This document shows positions 9,553 to 22,866 of a DNA stretch of 64,000 nucleotides, piece by piece (position 1 is the stretch's first letter; every line of letters starts with the position of its first letter). The stretch comes from Phyllobacteriaceae bacterium. Its GTDB lineage: Bacteria; Pseudomonadota; Alphaproteobacteria; Rhizobiales; Rhizobiaceae. The translations under genes and the position numbers were made by a program. Under the pieces are notes generated by a model. It was not told the origin of the DNA, made no database searches, and saw nothing but the letters and a program-made list of their open reading frames with translations. The stretch covers positions 1 to 64,000 of the forward strand of contig JANSXT010000007.1 in the NCBI GenBank assembly GCA_024742765.1, read 5' to 3'.

Positions 9553-9589
9553 AAAAAACCCGCGCTGGCTTCGGCCGGCGCGGGTTTTT
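9553..9589 (+). terminator. Intrinsic terminator after rpmF
   Basis: AAACCCGCGCTGG and CCGGCGCGGGTTT pair around a short loop and are followed by a T run. On the complementary strand the A run that opens the element would serve as the T run, so it may also end transcription of the opposing lytic transglycosylase gene. Confidence 0.85.
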
Positions 9590-9620
9590 GTGTGGACCGC
9601 TTTTGCTGCCCGGTCAGTGC

Positions 9621-10448
9621 TTACTGATCGATCAGGCTTGCCGCATAGGCGATGGCACGCTGATAATTGCCGCTGTCGTTCCAAGCCGACAGGACGCGGA
9701 AATTGCGCGAACCCTCGTTGAAGGGCTGGCCGGCGCGCCATCCATTGCGGCGCAGCATGTTGGCGGCTGTTGCCAGCGCATCGGCGGAGTTGTTGGGATC
9801 GGCCCGTCCATCGCCGCTTCCATCGACCGCAAAGCGGATCCAGTTGCCGGCCAGAAACTGCATATGACCCAGCTCGCCGGACGGCCCCCCCCGGCTGTTG
9901 CTGGAAATAAGCCCGCGATCGACGAGCTTCAGCGCAGCAATCGCATCGTCCTCGAACCGCGGGTGACGCCGACAATAGGATGCGAGCGTCACAGCACCGC
10001 TGACGATCGGTGTGTCACCCGTATAGCCGCCCCACGACGTCTCATAGCCCCAGATTGCAACGAGGATCGAACCGGGCACGCCATACTGGCGTTCGAGCGC
10101 CTGGAACAGGCCGGCCTTTTGGCCCAGACGGCGCTTGGCGCCCGACACAAACGAATTGACACTCGAGAAGCGGCTTTTGAGAAATTGTTCCGGGCTGCGG
10201 TACCGTGTCCCGGTCTGCGAAGACGGATTGGATTCAAACCGCCAGGTGATGCCTGATATCCCGGACCGTTGAAGCGCCTGCATGCCGCGTTGTCCGACGC
10301 CAGCCGATGCGGCCTGCTGGGCCAAAGCCTGCTTGTAGGCCTCGAACTGGCCCTGACTGGTGATGCATCGCGCCGCATGTGCCGGTGCTGTCGCCAGTAC
10401 GCCGGCCAAAACTACCCCTACACCCAACCGGACCCATTTCGGTGTCAT
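9621..10448 (-). CDS. Lytic murein transglycosylase (MltB-like, SLT_2 domain)
   Basis: Secreted MltB-type lytic transglycosylase. It has a signal peptide (VGVVLAGVLATAPAHA) and the catalytic region GVPGSILVAIWGYETSWGGYTG with its Glu. Downstream are the family motifs GELGHMQFLAGNW and DPNNSADALATAANML. The ORF track extends to 10730, but the ATG at 10448 follows GAGGGAG at ideal distance and opens directly into the signal peptide, giving 275 residues. No C-terminal peptidoglycan-binding domain is present, so it is the short form. It runs toward rpmF and shares the hairpin between them. Confidence 0.9.
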   Translation of the reverse strand: MTPKWVRLGVGVVLAGVLATAPAHAARCITSQGQFEAYKQALAQQAASAGVGQRGMQALQRSGISGITWRFESNPSSQTGTRYRSPEQFLKSRFSSVNSFVSGAKRRLGQKAGLFQALERQYGVPGSILVAIWGYETSWGGYTGDTPIVSGAVTLASYCRRHPRFEDDAIAALKLVDRGLISSNSRGGPSGELGHMQFLAGNWIRFAVDGSGDGRADPNNSADALATAANMLRRNGWRAGQPFNEGSRNFRVLSAWNDSGNYQRAIAYAASLIDQ

Positions 10449-10572
10449 GTGAAACTCCCTCATCTGCAAAGGAATGCTCCGGACTGGCTGTCGCGAAGCT
10501 CCGCCCCGGCCCACACTGCCGGATTCGCGCGCGAAAGTCAGGCACAAACACTGCAAAAAGATGAAGGCACCT

Positions 10573-11262
10573 TTATCGCGCGCCGAATATGGCCGATCCG
10601 ACGCGAACGCTGGTCGCACCGAACGCAATCGCTGTCTCGAAATCGCCCGACATGCCCATCGACAAGCGCGCGACACCGCATTCGGCAGCCAGTTTCTTGA
10701 GCAGCGCAAAATGTGGACCCGGATTCTCATCGAACGGCGGAATGCACATCAGTCCCTCGATCTCAAGGCCCAGTTCGTTGCGGCACATGGCCACGAAAGC
10801 GACGGCATCAGATGGTGCAATGCCGGCCTTTTGCGGTTCCTCGCCCGTGTTCACCTGCACATAAAGCCGTGGGTTTCGTCCTTGTTTCGCCATCTCCTTG
10901 GCCAGTGCCCTGGCGATCTTTTCGCGATCGACGCTTTCGATTACGTCAAACAGGGCGACCGCTTCGGCAGCCTTGTTCGATTGCAGCGGTCCGATCAGAT
11001 GCAGTTCGATATCGGCATAGGTTTCGCGCAAGTCCGGCCATTTGCCGGCCGCTTCCTGGACACGGTTTTCACCGAACACACGGTGACCGCGCTCAAGAAC
11101 GGGCATGATGGCTTCGGCGTCGAACGTCTTGCTGACGGCCACGAGCGTGACCGTCTCGGCCGCGCGATCCGCCTTCCTTGTCGCCGTGGCAATCGTTTCG
11201 ACGACCGCATCGAACCGGTCCGCCGAGGTTTGATCGGGCTTGCTCTGCTGCTGGTCCGACAC
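10573..11262 (-). CDS. yggS: YggS family pyridoxal phosphate-dependent enzyme / PLP homeostasis protein
   Basis: PROSC/YggS-type PLP carrier with an alanine-racemase-like barrel, involved in vitamin B6 and amino-acid homeostasis. The PLP Lys lies in TLVAVSKTFDAEAI. Other family marks are VFGENRVQEA, LHLIGPLQSNK, VQVNTGEEPQKAG and LSMGMSGDFETAI. The ORF track starts at 11343. A GTG at 11262 gives the usual 229 residues, while the upstream ATG codons add a low-complexity tail, so I chose the GTG with moderate certainty. It is divergent from leuS. Confidence 0.92.
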   Translation of the reverse strand: MSDQQQSKPDQTSADRFDAVVETIATATRKADRAAETVTLVAVSKTFDAEAIMPVLERGHRVFGENRVQEAAGKWPDLRETYADIELHLIGPLQSNKAAEAVALFDVIESVDREKIARALAKEMAKQGRNPRLYVQVNTGEEPQKAGIAPSDAVAFVAMCRNELGLEIEGLMCIPPFDENPGPHFALLKKLAAECGVARLSMGMSGDFETAIAFGATSVRVGSAIFGAR

Positions 11263-11397
11263 GCTTGCCGCCCCCGTCGCATGGTTGACGCTGTGCGCAT
11301 TTGGCGGCATGACACCGGCGCGCATCCGACAGCTTAAGTGCATGCCGATGCTCCGATTTCAAGCCGCATGGCCGCCCCACCGGACAGCTCTGACCCG

Positions 11398-14016
11398 ATG
11401 ACGACACCTGAACGCTACAATCCGCGCGCATCCGAGCCCAAATGGCAAAGGGCCTGGGACGAGGCAAATCTGTTTGAGACCGACAATGCCGATCCGCGGC
11501 CAAAATATTACGTGCTTGAGATGTTCCCCTATCCGTCGGGGCGCATCCATATCGGCCACACGCGCAACTATACGATGGGCGACGTCGTTGCCCGCCACAA
11601 GCGCGCCATGGGCTACAATGTTCTGCACCCGATGGGTTGGGACGCGTTCGGCATGCCGGCGGAAAACGCAGCGATGCAAAACAAGGTGCATCCGCGCGAC
11701 TGGACCTACCAGAACATCGACACGATGCGTGCTCAACTCAAGCTCATGGGCCTGTCGATCGACTGGTCGCGCGAATTCGCCACCTGCGATGTCGACTATT
11801 ACCACCGTCAACAGATGCTCTTCGTCGATTTTCTCGAGGCCGGCCTGGTCGGTCGCCGCATCTCCAAGGTCAATTGGGACCCGGTGGACCAGACCGTTCT
11901 GGCCAACGAACAGGTGATCGACGGCAAGGGCTGGCGCTCGGGCGCCGAGGTCGAGCAGCGCGAACTGGCGCAATGGGTCTTCAAGATCACTGATTTTTCG
12001 CAGGATCTGCTCGATTCCATCGACGATCTTGACCAATGGCCCGACAAGGTGCGCCTGATGCAGCGCAACTGGATCGGCCGTTCCGAGGGCCTGTCGATCC
12101 GCTGGGCGCTGACGCCGGACACCGCGCCCGACGGGGAAACCGAACTCGACGTCTATACGACGCGGCCCGACACGCTGTTCGGCGCGTCTTTCATGGCGAT
12201 TGCCGCTGACCACCCGCTGGCCAGAAAGGCCGCCGAGACGAACGCCGAGCTTGCCGCCTTCTGCGAGGACTGCCGCCGGATGGGGACCTCGGTGACCGCG
12301 CTCGAAACGGCCGAGAAGAGGGGTTTCGATACCGGCATCAAGGTCCGGCATCCGTTCGACGCCGCTTGGGAACTGCCCGTCTATGTCGCCAATTTCGTCC
12401 TGATGGACTACGGCACCGGCGCGATCTTCGGCTGTCCTTCCGGCGACCAGCGCGACCTCGATTTTGCGCGCAAATATGACCTGCCGGTGGTGCCGGTCGT
12501 ATTGCCACCCGATGCCGATGCCAACGACTTTGCGATCGACGACGAAGCTTGGACCGGCGACGGCACGATGATCAATTCGTCCTTCCTCGATGGCATGACA
12601 CCGGCCGATGCATTCGTCGCCATTGCCGATCGTCTGGAGGCGATGGCGTTGGACGACCGTCCGCAAGGCAATCGGCAGGTGAAATTCAAGCTGCGTGACT
12701 GGGGCATTTCGCGCCAGCGCTACTGGGGCTGCCCGATCCCGGTCGTCCATTGTGACGATTGCGGCCTCGTGCCGGTGCCCAAGGAGCACATGCCGGTCAC
12801 GCTGCCCGACGACATATCGTTCGACCGGCCGGGCAATCCGCTCGACCATCATCCGACATGGAAGCATGTGGCTTGCCCGTCCTGCGGCAAGCCGGCACGC
12901 CGCGAAACCGACACGATGGACACGTTCGTCGATTCATCCTGGTATTTCGCGCGCTTCACCGCGCCGAAAGAGGATGCCCCGACCGACCCGGACGCGGCCA
13001 ATGCCTGGCTGCCCGTCGACCAGTATATTGGCGGCATCGAGCACGCGATCCTGCACCTTCTCTATTCGCGCTTTTTCGCCCGCGCAATGAGCCGCACCGG
13101 CCACATGGCGGTCGACGAACCGTTCAAGGGCCTGTTCACCCAGGGCATGGTCGTGCACGAAACCTATCGGTCCGAGGACGGCGGCTGGCTCGATCCCGGC
13201 CAGGTCCGGATCGAAGGGCATGATGCGAACCGCAAGGCATTCGACGCCGAAACCGGTGCGCCGGTGGCCATCGGGCCACTCGAAAAGATGTCGAAGTCCA
13301 AGAAGAACACCATCGGGCCAGAGGACATCACACAGAGCTTCGGCGCGGATACGGCGCGCTGGTTTATGCTGTCCGATTCACCGCCCGAGCGGGATGTGGA
13401 GTGGACCGATTCGGGCGCCGAGGGGGCCCATCGTTTCATCCAGCGTGTCTGGCGCCTTGTCGCGGGCGCGGCGCCAAACATCGCGGCCGGCGACCCTTCC
13501 GCCGCGACAGGTGATGCCGCAACGATGCGAAAAGCGGCCCACAAGGCGCTCAAGGGGGTCGGAGAAGATTTCGAACGGTTGGCCTTCAACAAGGCAATCG
13601 CCCGCATCCATGAACTGGTGAATGCAATCGCCCCGGCGATCGAAAAGGCGGCAAACGGAGACGATCCGGCCAACAAGGCGGCCGCCCACGAGGCGCTGTC
13701 CATCCTTGTCCAGATCATGGCGCCGATCGCGCCGCATCTGGCCGAGGAATGCTGGGCCGTTCTGGGCCATGCGGACATGGTGGCCAATGCGTCCTGGCCC
13801 GCCTTTGATCCAGAACTGGTCAAGGACGACTCGATCATTCTGCCGGTCCAGATCAACGGCAAGAAACGCGCCGAGCTTGAAGTCGCACGCGATGCCGGAA
13901 AAGACAGCGTCGAGGCATCGGCGCTGGAACTTGAGGCCGTGCAGCGCCATTTGAACGGCGCGGCGCCCAAAAAGGTGATTGTCGTGCCCGGCCGCATCGT
14001 CAATATAGTCGCATGA
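11398..14016 (+). CDS. leuS: Leucine--tRNA ligase
   Basis: Class I aminoacyl-tRNA synthetase that charges tRNA-Leu and edits mischarged products. The 872-residue product has the HIGH-type motif ([12 protein letters not shown]), the KMSKS loop (KMSKSKKN), a CP1 editing domain (about residues 225-420) and Cys pairs in the zinc region (CDDCG, CPSCG). The start at 11398 ([11 protein letters not shown]) matches the family; the track start at 11338 adds 20 unrelated residues. lptE overlaps its stop by four bases and holA follows, the usual rhizobial order. Confidence 0.98.
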   Translation: MTTPERYNPRASEPKWQRAWDEANLFETDNADPRPKYYVLEMFPYPSGRIHIGHTRNYTMGDVVARHKRAMGYNVLHPMGWDAFGMPAENAAMQNKVHPRDWTYQNIDTMRAQLKLMGLSIDWSREFATCDVDYYHRQQMLFVDFLEAGLVGRRISKVNWDPVDQTVLANEQVIDGKGWRSGAEVEQRELAQWVFKITDFSQDLLDSIDDLDQWPDKVRLMQRNWIGRSEGLSIRWALTPDTAPDGETELDVYTTRPDTLFGASFMAIAADHPLARKAAETNAELAAFCEDCRRMGTSVTALETAEKRGFDTGIKVRHPFDAAWELPVYVANFVLMDYGTGAIFGCPSGDQRDLDFARKYDLPVVPVVLPPDADANDFAIDDEAWTGDGTMINSSFLDGMTPADAFVAIADRLEAMALDDRPQGNRQVKFKLRDWGISRQRYWGCPIPVVHCDDCGLVPVPKEHMPVTLPDDISFDRPGNPLDHHPTWKHVACPSCGKPARRETDTMDTFVDSSWYFARFTAPKEDAPTDPDAANAWLPVDQYIGGIEHAILHLLYSRFFARAMSRTGHMAVDEPFKGLFTQGMVVHETYRSEDGGWLDPGQVRIEGHDANRKAFDAETGAPVAIGPLEKMSKSKKNTIGPEDITQSFGADTARWFMLSDSPPERDVEWTDSGAEGAHRFIQRVWRLVAGAAPNIAAGDPSAATGDAATMRKAAHKALKGVGEDFERLAFNKAIARIHELVNAIAPAIEKAANGDDPANKAAAHEALSILVQIMAPIAPHLAEECWAVLGHADMVANASWPAFDPELVKDDSIILPVQINGKKRAELEVARDAGKDSVEASALELEAVQRHLNGAAPKKVIVVPGRIVNIVA

Positions 14017-14564
14017 TGGAAACCGCGCCCAACCAACGCCGAAAGTGGAGCGTCACACGACGAACCGCGATGCTCGGCGCGCTGGCGATGCTTGGCGGCT
14101 GCACCGTCCAGCCGCTCTACCATGCCGGTTCGACAAATTTCGTGGTGTCAACGGCGCCGCTCAGCCGCGTCAGCGTCGACGATGTCAACGACCGGATCAG
14201 CCAGCAGGTCCGAAACGAACTCATCTTCCTGCTTTACAATGGCGGTTCGGCGGACCCGGCCGCCGACCACCGGGCAACCTTGTCGACATCGTCTTCCATT
14301 GCCGACATTTTCCGCGTGTCCGAACCTGATGGCTCGACCAACATCACTGCCAGGCGCGTGACACTGACCGGGACGTTGACACTGACGCGGATCGAGGATG
14401 GCGTCACCATCGCCTCCGAAACCCGGTCGGCCACCGCTTCCTTCGACAATACGAGGCAGGAATTTGCCAATCTGCGCGCCTTGCGCGATGCCGAAAACCG
14501 CGCGGCCGCCGAACTTGCCGAACGGTTCCGGATTGTCGTGGCGACAGCGCTTGCCGCCCGCTGA
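14013..14564 (+). CDS. lptE: LPS assembly lipoprotein LptE
   Basis: Outer-membrane lipoprotein partner of LptD, needed to insert lipopolysaccharide. After a basic N-terminus comes a signal with lipobox LGGC (Cys30), then VQPLYHAG, the short motif typical of alphaproteobacterial LptE. The rest is a low-conservation alpha/beta sandwich. Length is 183 residues. It overlaps leuS by ATGA and precedes holA by 12 bases, the leuS-lptE-holA order seen across the group, which supports the call more than sequence similarity does. Confidence 0.88.
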   Translation: MMETAPNQRRKWSVTRRTAMLGALAMLGGCTVQPLYHAGSTNFVVSTAPLSRVSVDDVNDRISQQVRNELIFLLYNGGSADPAADHRATLSTSSSIADIFRVSEPDGSTNITARRVTLTGTLTLTRIEDGVTIASETRSATASFDNTRQEFANLRALRDAENRAAAELAERFRIVVATALAAR

Positions 14565-14576
14565 GGGGCTTGCACC

Positions 14577-15611
14577 GTGGCGCAGATCAAGAACCATGAG
14601 GCCGACCGCTTCATAGCCCGGCCCGATCACGACTATGCGGTCTATCTGGTCTATGGGCCCGATCACGGCCTGGTCGCGGAGCGTGCCTCGGCGCTGGCCA
14701 AAGGGAGCGCTGTTCCGCTGGACGATCCGTTCAGCGCGATCCGCATCGATGCCGCAAGCCCCGGCGCCGACCCGGAACGGCTGGTCAACGAGGCCTATAC
14801 AGTCGGCTTGTTTGGTGGCCGCCGGCTGATCTGGCTCCGTGGCGCCGGCAACGACCGAACACTTTTGGGTCAGATCGAGAAACTGCTTGGCGACCCACCA
14901 TCGGACATGATGATTATCGTGGAAGCCGGCGATCTGAAGAAGGGCGGCCTGCGCGGTGCTGTCGAAAAAGCGCCCACGGGTCTCGCCATTCCCTGCTACA
15001 CTGACAATGACAGGGCGCTGCAAGAGCTTATCGACCGCACATTCTCGGAGGCTGGTCTGCGGCTCGAACTCGACGCCCGCCATTTCCTGATCCAGCATCT
15101 GGGTGGCGACCGCGCCGCATCGCGGGCCGAACTCGACAAGATCACGCTCTATGCGCTCGGCCAGCCCACCGTGACGCTATCGGATGTGCAGGCCATTTGC
15201 GGCGACGCATCGGCGCTGGGGTTCGACGACATCTCGATGGCGGTGATGACGGGCGATCTCAAGGCGCTTGACCGGGCAGTGGTCAAATTCGAAAGCGGCG
15301 GCGGCTCGCCGTCGGCGCTGCTCGCGATCCTGACCCGGCATTTCCAGGCGCTGGACAGGATCCGGGCCGACATGGACGTGCAGGGCAAAAACCCTGCCGC
15401 GGCGGTGGCCCAGGCCAAACCGCCGGTCTTCTTCGCCCGCCGCAAGGCGATGGAGCAGGCGGTCGCCATATGGAGCGCACCCGCCATTCGCGCCGGGCTT
15501 GGCCGACTGCGCGAAGCGGTCCTTCAGGCCCGCAAGGCGCGGCATCTCGAAACCGACATTCTGCGCATGACCTTGCTGGCGCTCACCGTTCAAAGCGCCC
15601 GACGGCGTTAG
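14577..15611 (+). CDS. holA: DNA polymerase III subunit delta
   Basis: Clamp-loader subunit that opens the beta sliding clamp. The 344-residue product has the N-terminal AAA+-like fold without a Walker motif, beginning VYLVYGPDHGLVAERA. Family signatures include the acidic NEAYTVGLFGGRRLIWLRGA stretch. The start is GTG at 14577. It is the last gene of the leuS-lptE-holA unit and converges on parB. Confidence 0.93.
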   Translation: MAQIKNHEADRFIARPDHDYAVYLVYGPDHGLVAERASALAKGSAVPLDDPFSAIRIDAASPGADPERLVNEAYTVGLFGGRRLIWLRGAGNDRTLLGQIEKLLGDPPSDMMIIVEAGDLKKGGLRGAVEKAPTGLAIPCYTDNDRALQELIDRTFSEAGLRLELDARHFLIQHLGGDRAASRAELDKITLYALGQPTVTLSDVQAICGDASALGFDDISMAVMTGDLKALDRAVVKFESGGGSPSALLAILTRHFQALDRIRADMDVQGKNPAAAVAQAKPPVFFARRKAMEQAVAIWSAPAIRAGLGRLREAVLQARKARHLETDILRMTLLALTVQSARRR

Positions 15612-15648
15612 GATCGGAATCGTTTCGACCGCGAATCGTTACGCAGAT

Positions 15649-16524
15649 CTACTGGCGTTGCAGCAAGCGGCAAAGATCGTCGAGCTGATCGAGGGATTGA
15701 TAAGCAATGCGGACTTCGCCACCCCTTGCCTTTGGTTTGATATCGACACGGTAGCCCGATGCATCGGACAGCGTTTTCTCAAGTGCTATGAGATCGCTAT
15801 CCTTTGCCGGCTTATTTTTTGCGGATTTGCCGCCGATTGCCGGCTCCTGAGCCAAAGTCTCCGCTTGCCGCACGGACAATCCTTCCGCGACGATCTTACG
15901 CGCAATTGCGGCTGGATCACCGGCTGTTATTAGCGTCCGCGCATGGCCGGCCGACAGATCGCCTGCCGAGACCATGGCCTGCACTGAATCGGGAAGTTTC
16001 AAGAGGCGCAACGTATTGGCCACATGGCTGCGGCTCTTGCCGATGACGTCTCCAAGGTCCGCCTGCCCGTAATTGTACTCGTCCATCAGTTGCTGATAGC
16101 CGAGCGCTTCCTCGATCGGATTGAGATCGGAGCGCTGGACGTTTTCGACAATGGCAAGTTCGAGCGCCGACCGGTCGTCCACTTCGCGAACGATCACGGG
16201 GACCTCGGTCAGCCCGGCCCGCTGTGCCGCGCGCCATCGGCGTTCGCCCGCGATGATCTCATGCGAGGCACCGCCGGTTCCCCCCACCGGGCGCACGACA
16301 ATCGGCTGGATGATTCCATGATCGCTCATCGATCGGGCGAGATCGTCCAGTTCATCGTTGCTGAAAGTGCGCCGCGGATTGTTGGGGTTGCGGGCAATCA
16401 TTTCGATCGGGAGGCTGCGGTCACTGGCCACTGGCGCCGCCGCTGCCTGCACCGGCTGGTCCATCTCGCCGATCAGTGCCGCCAGTCCGCGGCCCAGCCG
16501 CCTGTCCGATCTGTCCTCTGCCAT
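15649..16524 (-). CDS. parB: Chromosome partitioning protein ParB
   Basis: CTP-dependent DNA clamp that loads at parS and, with ParA, moves newly replicated origins apart. The 291-residue protein has the N-terminal RRLGRGLAALIGE (ParA-interacting region), the CTP/arginine motif IIAGERRWRAAQRAGL and the helix-turn-helix KSRSHVANTLRLL. The C-terminal dimer domain ends in LCRLLQRQ. The start at 16524 removes an artefactual 56-residue extension. It lies 34 bases after parA in one operon. Three parS-like sites lie 1.4 to 3.5 kb upstream, in and after mnmG and rsmG. Confidence 0.97.
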   Translation of the reverse strand: MAEDRSDRRLGRGLAALIGEMDQPVQAAAAPVASDRSLPIEMIARNPNNPRRTFSNDELDDLARSMSDHGIIQPIVVRPVGGTGGASHEIIAGERRWRAAQRAGLTEVPVIVREVDDRSALELAIVENVQRSDLNPIEEALGYQQLMDEYNYGQADLGDVIGKSRSHVANTLRLLKLPDSVQAMVSAGDLSAGHARTLITAGDPAAIARKIVAEGLSVRQAETLAQEPAIGGKSAKNKPAKDSDLIALEKTLSDASGYRVDIKPKARGGEVRIAYQSLDQLDDLCRLLQRQ

Positions 16525-16558
16525 AATGATATCCGTATCGTTCCGGGTTCGAATCCGT

Positions 16559-17350
16559 TCAGGCGGCCTGCGCGCCGCGTTCGCGTTGAATGACTTCCGA
16601 CGCAAGGTTGAGATAGGCTTGGCTTCCCGCGCATTGCAGATCGTAGAGAATGGCTGGCTTGCCATGAGATGGGGCCTCGGACAGCCGGACATTGCGCGGG
16701 ATCACCGTGGTGTAGACGGTATCGCCCATATAGCTGCGCACATCGTCCACCACCTGGTTGGCCAAATTGTTGCGGCCGTCATACATGGTCAGCACGATCC
16801 CCTGGATCGTCAGGCCCGGATTCACCGAACCGCGAATCTGATCGACCGTCTTCAGAAGCTGGCTGAGCCCCTCGAGCGCAAAGAACTCGCACTGTAGCGG
16901 CACCAGCACCGAATGCGCCGCCGCCATCGCATTCAGAGTCAGAAGGTTCAGCGAGGGCGGGCAATCGATGATGACATAGGAAAAGCGCCGAACATCCGGT
17001 TGACCGAGTGCCGTGCGCAACCGGAAAACACGGTCGGACGCCGAAGCGATTTCCATCTCGATGCCCAGCAGATCCATGGTCGACGGCACGATGGACAGGC
17101 CGGGAACCGCCGTTGCGATGGCTGCGTCAGTCACAGACGCCTCGCCCAGCAGGATCTCGTAAGCGGACACGGTCCGATCGTCCCGCTCGATGCCAAGCCC
17201 TGTGCTGGCATTGCCCTGAGGATCGACATCGACCACCAGCACCCGCTCGCCGATGGCCGCAAGCGCCGTTGCGAGATTGATCGCGGTGGTCGTCTTGCCG
17301 ACGCCCCCCTTCTGGTTGGCAATGGTGATGACCTTTGGTGAACTGGTCAT
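16559..17350 (-). CDS. parA: Chromosome partitioning ATPase ParA
   Basis: Walker-type ATPase that binds DNA nonspecifically in its ATP-bound dimer form and pulls ParB-parS complexes. The deviant Walker A box is NQKGGVGKTTTAINLA, followed by VDVDPQGNAS and IIDCPPSLNLLTLNAM. Length is 263 residues from the ATG at 17350. An ATG at 17392 in the track would overlap rsmG and adds residues atypical for the family. The gene follows rsmG by 13 bases and precedes parB. Confidence 0.97.
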   Translation of the reverse strand: MTSSPKVITIANQKGGVGKTTTAINLATALAAIGERVLVVDVDPQGNASTGLGIERDDRTVSAYEILLGEASVTDAAIATAVPGLSIVPSTMDLLGIEMEIASASDRVFRLRTALGQPDVRRFSYVIIDCPPSLNLLTLNAMAAAHSVLVPLQCEFFALEGLSQLLKTVDQIRGSVNPGLTIQGIVLTMYDGRNNLANQVVDDVRSYMGDTVYTTVIPRNVRLSEAPSHGKPAILYDLQCAGSQAYLNLASEVIQRERGAQAA

Positions 17351-17363
17351 GCCGATCCCCGGT

Positions 17364-18016
17364 TTAGTGTGAACTGGCCGCCCGCCGGACATGGCTCATG
17401 TCCAATATGACTGAGTCCGGGGCGGCAACACTGTCATGTACTACCAGATCGAACTGCCAGTGTGCACGGCTTTCCTCCACTTCATCGGCATATCCACGGC
17501 CTTTGTGGAAGAGGCAGGATGCGCCGGCGGCCAGCCAGGGCTCAGCCAGTGAAAGCAGGTCCGCAAGCGGGGCCAGCGCACGCGCCGTGATCACCTCCGG
17601 CGCCGGAAGGCGCCTCACCGCATCCTCGATGCGGGCGGGATGGACATTGGCGACCGGAGCGCAGGCCGCCCGCACCGTTTGCAGGAAGGCGGCTTTCTTG
17701 CGGTTGCTCTCGATCAGGTCGACATGCGCTCCTTCGGTCTCTGACAGGAGGATGGCGATCACCATTCCGGGAAAACCGCCGCCCGAGCCCAGATCGGACC
17801 AATGACAAGCATCGGGTCTCAACCGCAACAGTTGTGAGCTGTCGGCCACATGCCGCGTCCAAAAGTCGCCGCCAGTGGATGCCGCAACGAGATTGATCCG
17901 CTTCGACCAGGCGTCGAACAGATCAGCGAATTGCGCCATGCGCGTCAGCGTTTCACGTGAAACATCACCGCCATCACTGCCAAAGGAAAGCGCAGCGCGC
18001 ACAGCATCCAGATCGC

Positions 18017-18020
<4 letters not shown>
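17364..18020 (-). CDS. rsmG: 16S rRNA (guanine(527)-N(7))-methyltransferase RsmG
   Basis: SAM-dependent methyltransferase acting on G527 of 16S rRNA; loss gives low-level streptomycin resistance in several bacteria. The SAM motif is [16 protein letters not shown] and the RNA-side motif KRINLVAAS. The 218-residue product starts with ATG overlapping the mnmG stop by four bases, giving the classic gidA-gidB coupling. A parS-like sequence sits inside the reading frame near codon 20. Confidence 0.96.
17949..17964. promoter_or_regulatory. parS-like site (15 of 16 match), inside rsmG
   Basis: CGTTTCACGTGAAACA differs from the consensus TGTTTCACGTGAAACA only at the first base. It lies near the start of rsmG, within 1.5 kb of parB, about 6.7 kb from the presumed origin. 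Confidence 0.85.
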
Positions 18021-19894
<1,874 letters not shown>

Positions 19895-19974
19895 CGGCCT
19901 GCCTCCGAACAGCATTTTGAGGGGTCTTCTCAGCAGCACATGGCGTGATTGACCGACAAGGTCAAGACAAACCC

Positions 19975-19990
19975 TGTTTCACGTGAAACA
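19975..19990. promoter_or_regulatory. parS site, perfect consensus
   Basis: TGTTTCACGTGAAACA is an exact 16-base palindrome and matches the parS consensus fully. It lies in the mnmE-mnmG gap about 4.7 kb from the presumed oriC, where ParB is expected to load. Confidence 0.96.
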
Positions 19991-20018
19991 GTGTGTCGCC
20001 GCCATTAGCACGCCATCG

Positions 20019-20034
20019 TGTTTCACGTGAATCA
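20019..20034. promoter_or_regulatory. parS-like site (15 of 16 match), overlapping the mnmE stop codon
   Basis: TGTTTCACGTGAATCA has one mismatch (T for A at position 14). Its last three bases, TCA, are the complement of the mnmE TGA stop codon. It lies 28 bases from the perfect site. Confidence 0.85.
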
Positions 20035-21342
20035 TTTGCCGATACAGAACTGCGAGAAAATCGTTCCGAGTATATCCTCGACATCGATCCGGCCCGTGAT
20101 GCGCCCCAGTTGTTCACTGGCAAGACGCAGATGCTCCGCTCTCAACTCCAGCGGCAATTGTTCCGATAGCGAATCGATCAGGTGGGTCTTGCAGTTCGCC
20201 AGATGCTGCATATGTCGGGCGCGACCCGGCGCTAGATCCGACCCGCCCGCTCGATCTTGAGCGAAGTCCGTCACCGCGGCGACAAGAGCATTCACGCCAT
20301 CACCGGTCGCAGCGCTCAGCGTGTAATCGGCCGCCTCGACAGCAGTTACGCCATCATCCATGAGATCGGCCTTCGATCGAACCGTCCAGATTGAAGGTCC
20401 ATCAGGCAGTTCAGACGTTTCGAACAAGCCTGTCTCGGACACATGCAGCACAAGGTCGGCCTCCGACGCGCGTTGGATTGCGCGGCGAATGCCCTCGCCT
20501 TCGATCACGCTCACGCCATCACGCAATCCAGCCGTATCCGCCAGCACCACCAGAAAGCCGCCAAGGTCGAGGCGCGCCTCGACAATATCGCGCGTGGTGC
20601 CCGGCTCCGGCGAAACAATCGCTCGATCGCTGCCGGCCAGCGCATTGAGCAGCGTGGATTTGCCGGCATTGGGCGCCCCGACAATCGCCACCTGCAGGCC
20701 AGACCGCATGATACGACCGCGGCGTTCACCATACATGTGACGCGACAAGGCGTCGGCCAGCGTCCGCATATCGGCCCAAACCTGATCCGACACCGACCCC
20801 GGAACGTCGTCCTCGTCGGCAAAATCGATCTCGGCCTCGATCATTGCCCGCGCATGGAGCAGGCGCGTCCGCCAATCCTCATAGAGCGCTGATTGAGCAC
20901 CGCCGGCCAGCTCGACCGCAAAACGCCGCTGCGCCTCCGTCTCCGCCGAAATCAGATCGCCAAGCGCTTCGGCCTCGACCAGATCGAGTTTCCCGTTGAC
21001 AAAGGCCCGGCGGGCAAATTCACCCGCTTCCGCAAGACGAACACCGTCCATTTGCGTGGCCAGGCCCAGAACCCGATCGACCACCGCGCGGCTTCCATGC
21101 AGATGGAACTCGACGCAATCCTCTCCGGTAAAGCTGGCCGGACCTGGCAACCACAGGACATACCCGCGGTCGACCTCCAAACCATTACCATCGCGAAAGA
21201 CCCGAAACCCAGCTTCGCGCGGTGATGGAAGATCGCCGCACATTTGTGTTCCGATTGCGCGCGAAGCCGGACCGGAAGCGCGGACGATGGCAATGCCGGA
21301 CGGCAGAGCCCCACTGGAAAGAGCGATGATCGTATCCGTCAT
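20032..21342 (-). CDS. mnmE: tRNA uridine-5-carboxymethylaminomethyl(34) synthesis GTPase MnmE
   Basis: GTPase partner of MnmG in wobble-uridine modification. The 436-residue product has the folate-binding N-domain (IIALSSGALPSGIAIVRASG), a G domain inserted in the helical region with P-loop VGAPNAGKSTLLNAL, the G2/G3 region PGTTRDIVEA / LADTAGLRD, and the invariant C-terminal CIGK whose Cys is catalytic. Length is slightly below the usual 440-455. Upstream is rho in the same orientation with a 106-base gap. Confidence 0.97.
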   Translation of the reverse strand: MTDTIIALSSGALPSGIAIVRASGPASRAIGTQMCGDLPSPREAGFRVFRDGNGLEVDRGYVLWLPGPASFTGEDCVEFHLHGSRAVVDRVLGLATQMDGVRLAEAGEFARRAFVNGKLDLVEAEALGDLISAETEAQRRFAVELAGGAQSALYEDWRTRLLHARAMIEAEIDFADEDDVPGSVSDQVWADMRTLADALSRHMYGERRGRIMRSGLQVAIVGAPNAGKSTLLNALAGSDRAIVSPEPGTTRDIVEARLDLGGFLVVLADTAGLRDGVSVIEGEGIRRAIQRASEADLVLHVSETGLFETSELPDGPSIWTVRSKADLMDDGVTAVEAADYTLSAATGDGVNALVAAVTDFAQDRAGGSDLAPGRARHMQHLANCKTHLIDSLSEQLPLELRAEHLRLASEQLGRITGRIDVEDILGTIFSQFCIGK

Positions 21343-21448
21343 ACCAATCCCGTACGACGACCAAGGTCAGCAAACGCCCGATTCGTTTCACATCAGAATC
21401 GAAACCGATGGACGGACCCGGATGTTTGACGTTTCGAATCCGAATCGA

Positions 21449-22714
<1,266 letters not shown>

Positions 22715-22866
22715 GGTTGAACCAATGCGGAAGTAAAGGGAAAAAACCGGCGCGGAGGGAAGGAAGAAGGGCGCCGGCAACTGGCCGCCACATACGCCGT
22801 CATCATGGCGATTTCAAGCCGCACCGGCAAGACAATTCGCGACAGTCAATGACGACACGGGCGTTC

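Noticed and set aside
21343-21448. Several GTTTC/GAAAC imperfect repeats between mnmE and rho
   Set aside because: Stems are five or six pairs with mismatches and no T run; not convincing as terminator, parS or operator.
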